64,000 nt of DNA from Tolypothrix bouteillei VB521301. GTDB lineage: Bacteria > Cyanobacteriota > Cyanobacteriia > Cyanobacteriales > Nostocaceae. The stretch is from assembly GCF_000760695.4 (NCBI RefSeq), contig NZ_JHEG04000001.1, positions 306,314-370,313 of the forward strand, written 5' to 3'. Below are positions 27,201-34,900 of this stretch, piece by piece. The notes below the pieces were generated by a model, which did no database searches, was not told where the DNA came from, and saw only the letters and a program-made list of their open reading frames with translations. Position 1 is the first letter of the stretch. Every line of letters begins with the position of its first letter. Position numbers and translations under genes: made by a program.

Positions 27201-29937
27201 GGATAAAACAACTTTTAAACCGGGTGAAACGGTGACGGCTCTGATTCAGTCTCCTTATTCGGAAGGAGAGTTGTATTTTGCTGTTATTAAAGACAAACCT
27301 CTCTATCAACAAATTGTTAAAGTTAAAGGAGGCGCACCGAAAATTCAATTTCAAGTCACACCAGAAATGCTACCAAATGCAGCTATTGAAGCTGTATTGG
27401 TACGACAGGGTACGCCTCTCGATCGCGTAGAACCAAAAAGTCTAACTAACTTAGCTAGGATTGGCTTTGCTCCTTTTAAAGTGAACTTGGATGATAAGTA
27501 TTTAAAAGTACAAGCAACTCCAGTACAGGCGTCGCTCGAACCCGGTGCAGAACAAACAGTACAACTGGAACTTAAGGATAATCGGGGAAATCCCTCCAAA
27601 GGACAGTTCACAGTTATGGTGGTTAACGAGGCTGTGCTGCAACTTTCCGGTTATCGTCCGCCGGATTTGGTAGCTACAGTCTATGCTGAACAACCGATAT
27701 CAACTCGCTTTAGCGATAACCGCCAAAATGTAGTGGTAGAACAACAAGCATTAGCTGAACCCAAAGGTTGGGGTTACGGTGGTGGGTTATCAGCAGGTAC
27801 GGCGAATACCCGCATTCGTAGAGACTTTCAAGCTTTAGCTTACTACAATGGTTCTGCGATCGCCGATTCCAACGGTCAAGCACAAATTAGCTTTAAAGTC
27901 CCGGATAACTTGACGACATGGCGAGTGATGGTTGTTGCTACTGACGGAAACCTCCGTTTTGGCAACTCCGAAGCAACGTTTATCACAACCAAGCCATTAG
28001 TAACCAATGCAATACTGCCACAGTTTGCCCGTCCCGGCGATACATTTCAAGCGGGTTTATCTGTGACTAACAATACTCGGACAACGGGAAATCTCACTAT
28101 CAATGGTGAAGTCAGCGGTACAGTTCAGTTTGTTGGAAATAACCCCACATCTGCTGCTTTACAAACCCAGAGCGATGGAGCTACTCGTGCTTATCGCTTT
28201 CCCATGGTTGCAAGTCGTGTGGGAGAAGGTAAAGTTCGCTTTACCACTCAAATCAATAGCGCCTCAGCAGATGCTTTTGAAGTTCCTTTGGCGATTCAGC
28301 AATTGGAAATGACCGAGCAAGTTGTTGAAACAGGTGCAATTGTTCCTCGAAAGAATGAGGTAAAAATTCCCCTGAATATTGAGAAAAATACTTTTCCTGA
28401 AGGGGAAGGTTTAGATATCAATTTAGCAAGTACTCTCATACCAGAAATAAAAGCACCAGTACAACAGGTTTGGGAAAATGATGACTTTCCTTTTGCAGAA
28501 CCTTCAGCAAGTCAACTTTTTATTGCTGCTGGGTTGCAAACTTTGTCTGAAAAATACGGTCAGACATTTGCAGCGTTTAATCCTAGCAAACGTGCTTACC
28601 AAGCTATTGAGAAATTGCAAAAACTCCAACTTGCAGATGGTGGCTTTGCTGCTTTCCCTGGAGAACAAAAGGCGGACCCTTGGGTTTCTTCCTATGCTGC
28701 TGAATCTCTGGCAAAAGCAGATCGATCTTTCCCCGGTTTGGTAGATTCAAACATGGTATCTCGTCTCAAAACTTATTTGCAAAAAACTCTGGCAAATCCA
28801 GGACAGTATGAATTTTGCAAAAAACAGCCTTGTAAAAGCCAACTGCAACTCAACGCTTTGATGGCTTTGGCAGAATTAGGAGACAAGCGCAATACTTTCC
28901 TCGCAGATATTTACCGTCAGCGCAATGCTTTTGATTTATCAACTCAGATGAAGCTGACGCGATATTTATCTCAATTTCCAGAATGGCAAAATGAGTCCAA
29001 GCAGCTGTTGAGCAAGTTGCAGCAGAATGTTTACTATACGAGCCGTGACGCATCTGTCAGTTTACCTAGCTCTTGGGAATGGATGAATTCACCAACGGCG
29101 ATACAAGCACAAGCTTTGCGGTTGTTTATCGCCCTGCAGTATAAACCAGAAGCGATCGATAGGTTGTTGCAAAGTTTGCTGGCGTTACGTCGCAAAGGGA
29201 CATGGCAAACTCATTATGACAATGCTCAAGCGCTGACGGCTTTAGTGGAATACAGCCAACTGCAGCCAACACCGCCCAATTTTGTAGCTACAGTGCGCTT
29301 GGCTGGTCAGAAATTGGGACAACAAAAATTTGAAGGTTACCGCAATCCCACCTTGGAAGTGAAAGTTCCAATGGCTGAGTTACCTCGCGGGCGTCATGAT
29401 TTACAACTGCAAAAATCCGGACAAGGAACGTTGCATTATCTGGTTGCTTATCGCTATCGCTTGCAAGGAAATCAACCAGGAAGATTTAACGGTTTGCGGG
29501 TGACAAGGGAAATTAGCCCTGTAGGTCAAGATAAAGTATTGCAAAAAGTAGGATTGTATGCTAAAGATAAACCGTTGACTGTCACGACAGGGCAAGTGTT
29601 TGATATTGGTTTGGAAGTGATTGCAGATCGTCCCGTGAATCATTTGGTAATAACTGACCCCTTACCTGCAGGTTTTGAAGCAGTGGATGAGAGTTTTCAA
29701 ACTGCTACAGCTGCATTACAAGCAAAAGCCGACTCTTGGCAACTTGGGTTCAAGGCGATTCATCGCGATCGCGCGATCGCTTATGCAGATAGTTTGGAAC
29801 CGGGTGTTTATCAGCTTCATTACTTAGTTCGTTCTGTTACCCCCGGTACATTTCTCTATCCTGGAGCGCAAGTCCACCTGCAATATGCTCCAGAAGAGTT
29901 TGGGCGTACCTCTGATGCTACATTGGTGGTTCAGTAG
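24202..29937 (+). CDS. Bacterial alpha-2-macroglobulin lipoprotein, thioester-less
   Basis: A 1911-residue giant lipoprotein: signal LRFLLVLTLMLGIAGC with lipobox IAGC (Cys22), then a chain of beta-sandwich MG domains with Ig-like DPDGQKIDLGT and RQLYQPGEKAW segments. Next are the bait region and the MG/CUB core (YYNGSAIADSNGQAQISF, VPDNLTTWRVMVVATDG), and the alpha/alpha-toroid TED domain (QLADGGFAAFPGE). Bacterial A2Ms trap proteases that enter the periplasm. The usual CxEQ thioester would sit at about residue 1432, but the sequence there is DFPFAEPSASQL, without Cys or Gln, so covalent trapping is impossible and inhibition must be steric. The ATG follows a repeat run and lacks a ribosome site. 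pbpC lies nearby; in Enterobacteria the two genes are adjacent and thought to act in envelope defence. Confidence 0.94.
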   Translation: MFPRILLRFLLVLTLMLGIAGCGFVSIAPRKEQLPTVSVLNPPQLPDWIEQISPLSDSEPLNQIRIRFKEALIPVESLDSAEQQGLLKKFEIVPSIPGHFRFLTPRMVGFQVEEALPKATRFQVTLKAGLADLKNHRLNQDLAWTFNTELIKLTDLPGKNPIEKDEIEPIDLQQKLQFTSNTELNLASVRKHLQLLVENKTQNVPFKVELAKEEKTSETQDPLEKFDPSSRQWIYNLIPQESLQKATHYRLEFSPGLLPAYGNLPSEQTFASKLSTYSPLEFRGLQFYGQPDASGTYGRFVQGAPQLVFNNELAASSVIENIKINPAPQAISRIIQANDREKVININPYAFSPSTSYTITIGANIKDKFGQTLGKPITVKYETGDLAGDLWVPEGLNIFPDGKNLQLNISTVNLPDSSYKAAYQVVQPTDLVYFNSAYPKSEGNNLLPQISDWKRFKVSGKKNQSLELSVPIREKLGAATGMLAYGVQARTNTYKENGKELWREPATYGMVQMTNLGVFTQWFPESGLIRVHHLSDGSPAKAAAIAIYQSKLEAKSRPQPVPCASGKTDENGTLRLARDDLRECFAGSQSSTKEPLLLVIAREDRDWAFARTEEYSGAYGYGIDASWEDSKFVSRGVIFSDRQLYQPGEKAWLTGFADYLQNGEIKQDKNAIYQLTLIDPDGQKIDLGTKNTNEFGTFSLELPIKKNQRLGYYTIQAKGKNGQEISGELRVAEFNPPNFKVELNLDKEFAFLDDKVEVQSTSQYLFGSPVEGGQAKYFVTRQQTNFVPKGWEEFTFGKQWFWPEEPPSVPSDVLQANASLDANGKSNQTVVAKDLPYPMIYRVDVQVADVSNLSVANSKTFTALPSDRQIGLKSNFVGEASKDFPFEVIVTDHTGKPQEGQRVLLELQQMKYSNVTQLVEGSATGKTQVEYKTVEKAEITSANKPQSVTLKPNESGSYRIRANFSDARNDTSATDIQIWVTGENPVFWGNKEKDRLEIQLDKTTFKPGETVTALIQSPYSEGELYFAVIKDKPLYQQIVKVKGGAPKIQFQVTPEMLPNAAIEAVLVRQGTPLDRVEPKSLTNLARIGFAPFKVNLDDKYLKVQATPVQASLEPGAEQTVQLELKDNRGNPSKGQFTVMVVNEAVLQLSGYRPPDLVATVYAEQPISTRFSDNRQNVVVEQQALAEPKGWGYGGGLSAGTANTRIRRDFQALAYYNGSAIADSNGQAQISFKVPDNLTTWRVMVVATDGNLRFGNSEATFITTKPLVTNAILPQFARPGDTFQAGLSVTNNTRTTGNLTINGEVSGTVQFVGNNPTSAALQTQSDGATRAYRFPMVASRVGEGKVRFTTQINSASADAFEVPLAIQQLEMTEQVVETGAIVPRKNEVKIPLNIEKNTFPEGEGLDINLASTLIPEIKAPVQQVWENDDFPFAEPSASQLFIAAGLQTLSEKYGQTFAAFNPSKRAYQAIEKLQKLQLADGGFAAFPGEQKADPWVSSYAAESLAKADRSFPGLVDSNMVSRLKTYLQKTLANPGQYEFCKKQPCKSQLQLNALMALAELGDKRNTFLADIYRQRNAFDLSTQMKLTRYLSQFPEWQNESKQLLSKLQQNVYYTSRDASVSLPSSWEWMNSPTAIQAQALRLFIALQYKPEAIDRLLQSLLALRRKGTWQTHYDNAQALTALVEYSQLQPTPPNFVATVRLAGQKLGQQKFEGYRNPTLEVKVPMAELPRGRHDLQLQKSGQGTLHYLVAYRYRLQGNQPGRFNGLRVTREISPVGQDKVLQKVGLYAKDKPLTVTTGQVFDIGLEVIADRPVNHLVITDPLPAGFEAVDESFQTATAALQAKADSWQLGFKAIHRDRAIAYADSLEPGVYQLHYLVRSVTPGTFLYPGAQVHLQYAPEEFGRTSDATLVVQ

Positions 29938-29985
29938 CCGCAAAAACCTCAACGGGCGTAAATAGAGATGTTGATGGGTCAGTGA

Positions 29986-30135
29986 GACCAATGCGCGAGC
30001 GAACTTATGAGTGCTTTCTTTACAAAGGCAATGTTAGAAAATGCTCGCAGTCGGATTTATTTGGGGATTCATTACCAATTTGATTCTGATGAAGGAATGA
30101 AAGCAGGAATAAGAATCGCCGATTATGTTTTTGAC
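29986..30135 (+). pseudogene. Vanadium-dependent haloperoxidase (PAP2) C-terminal remnant
   Basis: In the frame of the ATG at 30007 the residues ENARSRIYLGIHYQFDSDEG followed by IRIADYVF match the C-terminal active-site region of vanadium haloperoxidases. There the ARSRxYLGxHxxFDxDxG segment supplies the Arg and His that hold vanadate. Only about 50 codons exist; a TGA closes the frame upstream at 29983 and an IS200/IS605 element starts after VFD. The rest of the gene, normally more than 400 codons, is missing on both sides. Confidence 0.6.
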
Positions 30136-30164
30136 CAAAAGAATGGGATGCAAGCCCCGTCCTT

Positions 30165-30606
30165 CTAGGACGGCTTTTCTTGATTTCTAATGTATTGCGT
30201 TAGTATTTCAATTGGCGCACCTCCAACGGATACAGCAAAATAACTGGGACTCCATAAAGCTGCGCGTGTTGCCGGGGGGATACTCCCCCCGGCAAACTCG
30301 CGCAGCTTTATGGGGCTTTATGTATCCAGCTTGTCCATAACGACGACTAGAAACACCTTTTAAGGCATTAACAATTTGAGAAATAGACAATTTAGGCGGA
30401 TATTCGATAAGTGCATGAACATGATTGTCTTCACCGTTGAACTCAATCACTTCAAAATCCATCTTCTTGGCTACTTCATTAAACGAGTTTTTAATCAATT
30501 CAAGACTTTCGGACGTGAAGACAGACATACGATATTTGGTAACACAGACCAAATGAATCTTAAGGTCTGTAACACTATGTCTTTCACGGCGAAACTGGCT
30601 TGTCAT
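30165..30606 (-). pseudogene. tnpA: IS200/IS605 TnpA (HUH Y1 transposase), disrupted
   Basis: The first 100 residues are a normal HUH transposase: HSVTDLKIHLVCVTKYRMSV, then NGEDNHVHALIEYPP with the metal-binding HVH, and LKGVSSRRYGQAGYIKPHK. After PHK a palindromic insertion (30252-30313) shifts the frame, giving ARVCRGEYPPGNTRSF and a stop at 30208. The original ending survives in another frame: LWSPSYFAVSVGGAPIE and TQYIRNQ, containing the presumed nucleophilic Tyr, with its stop at 30165-30167. The protein made would lack the catalytic Tyr. This copy therefore cannot transpose itself. Confidence 0.85.
30252..30313. repeat. GC-rich palindrome inserted in tnpA
   Basis: A 62-base near-perfect palindrome. 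The outer arms 30252-30266 and 30299-30313 pair over 15 bases. The inner arms TTGCCGGGGGG (30269-30279) and CCCCCCGGCAA (30285-30295) pair over 11, with a five-base loop ATACT. The outer CATAAAGC/GCTTTATG is partly native transposase sequence, so the insertion seems to have landed in the centre of a pre-existing small dyad. The net effect is a frameshift of tnpA. Confidence 0.8.
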
Positions 30607-30657
30607 GTTTTGTAGATCAAAGTATAATTGTCTTACAGACCAATTATAACACTGTCA

Positions 30658-31845
30658 GTGAAAGCCAGATACCAGTTCCGATTCTACCCGACAGACCAAC
30701 AGCAACAGCTTTTAGCTCAGTTGTTTGGTTGTGTTCGTGTGGTTTGGAACGATGCTCTTGCTATCTGTAAGCAGTCTGAAAAGCTACCGAGTAACAACGA
30801 CTTGCAAAAGTTAGTGATTACGCAAGCCAAAAAAACTGAGAAGCGGTCATGGTTGTCTGATGTTTCTAATATTCCATTGCAGCAATCTGTAGCTGATTTA
30901 GGAGTCGCCTACAAAAACTTTTTTGATTCACTTAAAGGTAAGCGGAAAGGTAAAAAAGTTGGCAGTCCTAAATTCAAAAAGAAGACTGCACGACAATCAG
31001 CACGATTTAGAATTGGTGGTTTTTCTATCAAAGGAGATAAAGTATATTTAGCCAAAATTGGTAATATTAAGCCTATTTTGTCTAGAAATTTACCCTCAAC
31101 TCCATCAAGTGTAACAGTCATTAAAGATTGTGCAAATCGTTATTTTCTCAGCTTTGTTGTAGAGGTGGAACCTGTTCAATCCGATGCCAAAAACCAAAGT
31201 ATTGGTATTGATTTGGGAATTAAAACCTTTGCAGTTATGAGCAATGGAGAGAAAGCAATAAGTCCCGATTACTCAAAGAAAGACCGCAAAATTCGCAATC
31301 TACAACGTCAGCTAGCAAGACAACAAAAAGGTTCTAAACGTCGTGAGCGTACCCGTCTAAGAATTGCCAAAAAACACAACAAACAAGCAGATACTCGCCA
31401 AGATTTCCTACACAAGCTATCAACCAAAGTGGTTAGTGAAAACCAAACTATTATTTTGGAAGATTTGAATGTGTCAGGGATGGTTAAAAATCGCCAGTTA
31501 GCAAGAGTGATTAGTTTACAGGGATGGAGAGAATTTCGGGTATTTTGTGAAGCTAAGGCTGAAAAACTTAACCGAGACTTCAGAGTAATTAATAGATGGG
31601 AGCCTACTAGTCAAACTTGCTCTTGCTGTGGGTATCGTTGGGGCAAAATTGATTTGTCTGTTCGCTCAGTACTTTGTTTAAGTTGTCGTACTGAGCAGGA
31701 TAGAGATGAGAATGCAGCTAAAAATATAGAAATGGTCGGCATGGGGCATCGGCACGACCTTAAACGGACGGGGAGCGATTGTCAGACTACTTCGGTAGCT
31801 ATTTGCTGTGAGCCGTCAAGAATCACCGACCCTTTAGGGCGGTGA
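30658..31845 (+). CDS. tnpB: TnpB RNA-guided nuclease (IS200/IS605, OrfB)
   Basis: A 395-residue TnpB, ancestor-type of Cas12. N-terminal ARYQFRFYPTDQQQQLLAQL starts the wedge/REC region. The RuvC nuclease is complete: Asp in IGIDLGIKTFAVMS (near 185), Glu in ILEDLNVSGMVKN (near 268), and DRDENAAKNI (near 348). The zinc ribbon CSCCGYRW and CLSCR lies between the last two. TnpB cuts DNA guided by an RNA from the element's right end and so favours retention of the element. The frame is open to 30628, but GTG at 30658 matches the family start. With tnpA dead, this protein is either a relic or a stand-alone nuclease. Confidence 0.93.
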   Translation: MKARYQFRFYPTDQQQQLLAQLFGCVRVVWNDALAICKQSEKLPSNNDLQKLVITQAKKTEKRSWLSDVSNIPLQQSVADLGVAYKNFFDSLKGKRKGKKVGSPKFKKKTARQSARFRIGGFSIKGDKVYLAKIGNIKPILSRNLPSTPSSVTVIKDCANRYFLSFVVEVEPVQSDAKNQSIGIDLGIKTFAVMSNGEKAISPDYSKKDRKIRNLQRQLARQQKGSKRRERTRLRIAKKHNKQADTRQDFLHKLSTKVVSENQTIILEDLNVSGMVKNRQLARVISLQGWREFRVFCEAKAEKLNRDFRVINRWEPTSQTCSCCGYRWGKIDLSVRSVLCLSCRTEQDRDENAAKNIEMVGMGHRHDLKRTGSDCQTTSVAICCEPSRITDPLGR

Positions 31846-31852
31846 GTATGTC
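31735..31852 (+). ncRNA. Probable omega RNA (reRNA) region at the IS right end
   Basis: TnpB guide RNAs span the 3-prime end of tnpB and the right-end hairpin, and take their guide from the flank. Here the interval ends in the right-end hairpin CACCGACCC-TTTA-GGGCGGTG (31824-31844), and the guide would begin within the next few bases. Limits are inferred by analogy with studied elements; no promoter was identified. Confidence 0.4.
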
Positions 31853-31977
31853 AAAATTATCTCAATTCTATGTAATCGGTTGCGTTCTTTCTCTGCCTGG
31901 AGCGGTTTTTGTATTCAGTGGGGCAAAGGAGTATCAGCGCTCGAATGAGTTGGTAGTTAAAATGTATGCGTTTACCG

Positions 31978-34900
31978 CTAGGTGAACGCTTCTTGTATCA
32001 GGAGTTTAATTGCTCCAAACTGGTAATCACGGGCAAGTTGCTTCAATTGATTTGCTAAAGGAGCGTGAGAGTCTGGAATGTCCTGAAGAAGTTGTTCAAT
32101 TTCTTCTTCATCGCCAATTTGGGCAGCGGTATACAGCGCAGTCAGCCAATCGGCACCCATGACAGAAAGATTTTGTGCTGTCAGCACAGTAGAGGTGTTT
32201 TGAGCAGTTGTTATGGAACGGTCATCCGAGCCCTCTTGACTTTCTGTATAGAAAAATTGCAGGTTTAAATACTCTGCCATCTTCCTGTAGAGAAAATTTT
32301 CATCAAAGGGTTTGATGACAAAATCGTTGCAGCCAGAAGCTAGGGCTAGGGTGCGATTGCTGGTTGATGCTTGAGCTGTCAGTGCAATGACAACAGGGAA
32401 TTTTCCCGTAGAAAGGGCGCGAATTTTTTGAGTGGCTTCATAACCATCTAGTACGGGCATTCGGAGATCCATCCAAATCAAATGCGGTTGCCACTGTTGC
32501 CAAAGGGCAATCGCTTCTTGTCCGTTGGTTGCCTCTCGGATCTCCATTCCTAACTGAGTCATTAGTGTCGTCAACAGCAAACGGTTTTCGGCGAGATCGT
32601 CCACAATGAGAATGCGGTACTTGGGTTGACCGGGAACTAGCCCAATTAGCTGTCGCTCTTGTTTGGAAGCAGGAACACTTCCTCTTGAAGGAATTTGAAT
32701 GGGAAGACGAACAAAGAACGTACTGCCTTTTCCCACTACACTGCTAACTGAAATGTCACCGTTCATTAAACGAGCCAATCGACGACTGATGGTTAACCCC
32801 AGCCCCGTTCCACCCGAAGCCATTTTTCCAGAGCCACTTTGCACAAATGCGTCGAATACTACTTCAATCTCATCGTCTGCAATTCCCACACCTGTATCTT
32901 CGATTTCAAAAATTAAAAGAGTTGTACGATCTGCCCGAGCCATTGAAGATTCAGAGGATTCAATAATGCTTTGAGCGATGGCTTCTGCTTTTACTCGTAG
33001 TGTTACGCCGCCTTTCTCGGTAAACTTGATGGCATTGCTTACCAAATTAATTAAGATTTGACGCAATTTTTTAGCATCTGTGGTGATGAACTGAGGAACC
33101 TCTGGAGCAATCTCGAAGCGAAACTGTAAGTTTTTGGATGCCGCTTTGTGGTGCAGCATATCTTCTAAGGCTCTTAGAATCTCGAAGAGATCGAAACTGA
33201 TTTTTTCTACATTAATGCGGTTGGCTTCAATTTTAGAAAGGTCAAGGATATCTTCGATCAGGCTCAGCAAGTGCTCTCCACTGCGGTGAATGGTTTGAAT
33301 TGTTTCTTTTTGAACAACCGATAAGGATGGCTCGCGGCTCAGTACTTGGGTAAAGCCCAAGATGACGTTCAGCGGTGTTCGTAGCTCGTGACTCATGGAA
33401 GCCAAAAAGGTACTTTTTGACTGGTTCGCCGCCTCAGCCGCTTCTTTGGCCTGTTGCAGTTCCAGTTCAATGCATTTGCGATCGCTAATGTCTTTATGAG
33501 TTCCTATCATTCGTAGAGCATTGCCTTGTTCATCACGGGCAACAACTTTGCCATAATTCGCAATCCATTTCCATTCACCTGATTTGGTTTTAACGCGGTA
33601 GTCAAACCCATACGGAACCGAGCTATCTTGCAGGTGAGCATTGAGTGTACCGAATACCCAGGATTTGTCATCCGGATGAATCCATGTGTTCCAAGTGTCA
33701 GGATTTATGGACAGTTCATCTGCCTTGTAACCCAGCATTTCTTGATAGCGAGGACTGACATAAACCGTTTGGGTTGCAAGATTCCAATCCCACAATCCAT
33801 CTCCAGATGCTTCTAGAGCCAGCTGCAAGCGTTCCTCACTCTGTCTGAGGGCTGCTTCCGCTTGTTGGCGTTCGGCTTCAATGCGCTTGCGAACGCTAAT
33901 ATCGCGGCAGATACAAATTAGTATGTGTTCATTTTCCAAATCTACATTGCTCACACTAATTTCTACTTCATATAGTGAGCCATCTTGACGACGATGGACT
34001 GTTTCAAACGGAGCATTGATAAAATGAGAGCTTTGAATAATTCGCGCCAGTTCTTCTTTACTCCATTGAGCATCCCAATCAGAAACGTGGAGCGTTGCAA
34101 CTTCTTCTGGGGTATAGCCAAGCATCTGGGCAAAACTTTCACTGGCTTCGATGGCATTTCCAAGTCGATCGAGAACAACAATTCCGTCAAACGATGCTTT
34201 AAACAGCACTTTGCTGCGGAGAAGTTCTTTTGCTAATGCTTCTTCTGTACGCTTGCGCTCGGTAATATCTAATGCGGTTCCCAATATGCGGATGACCCGT
34301 CCTCGTTCATCTCGAATTGCTTTACCTCTAGCTTCCATGTACCCAAGTGTACCGTCACTGTGGAAGAAGCGCAGGTCGATTTTATAAGGGGTTCCGTTTT
34401 TCGTGGTTTGCTCGAGATGTTGTTGGAGTAAATGGCGATCGTCAGGATGAATACAGTTGAAATGTTCGGTGTATCCCGGTTCTGGATTGGCTGGATCGAA
34501 GCCAAACATCCGAAACAATTCTTCTGACCAGATAATTTGCTGGGTCATAAGGTCTAATTCCCAATTGCCAACGCGAGCGATTTGCTGCGCTTCAATCAGG
34601 GCGGCTTCAGAGCGGCGCAGTTGTTCTTCAATTTGTTTGCGATCGCTGATATCGGTATGAGTTCCAATCACCCGCAATGGACGATCCCGTTCATCGCGGC
34701 TCATAACTAAGCCTCGAGCTAAAATCCACTTATAAGTCCCATCTTTGCATAAGATGCGATGTTCGCTCACATATTGGGGAACTTCACCCCGAAAGTGTTG
34801 TTCAACTTCGGCATCCACCCGCTCTTTGTCGTCTGGATGGACTCGCTTATCCCATTCGCTCAATTGATTTCCAATTTCTGTATCCAAAAACCCCAACATT

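Larger units (their letters stand above)
30136..31852. mobile_element. IS200/IS605-type element, tnpA broken, tnpB intact
   Basis: Divergently arranged Y1 transposase and TnpB genes lie between subterminal hairpins. The left end has CCGTCCT-TCT-AGGACGG at 30157-30173; the right end has ACCGACCC-TTTA-GGGCGGT near 31824-31844. The left boundary is placed after a TTGAC pentanucleotide (30131-30135), the sort of short target such elements insert behind. The right boundary, a few bases past the right hairpin, is approximate. There are no inverted terminal repeats or target duplication, as expected for single-strand transposition. Confidence 0.75.

Noticed and set aside
31848..31985. 45-codon plus-strand frame with a hydrophobic stretch, just past tnpB
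   Set aside because: Its ATG lies within the IS right end, there is no ribosome site, and it overlaps the kinase gene end; it may be a fragment of an interrupted gene but cannot be supported.
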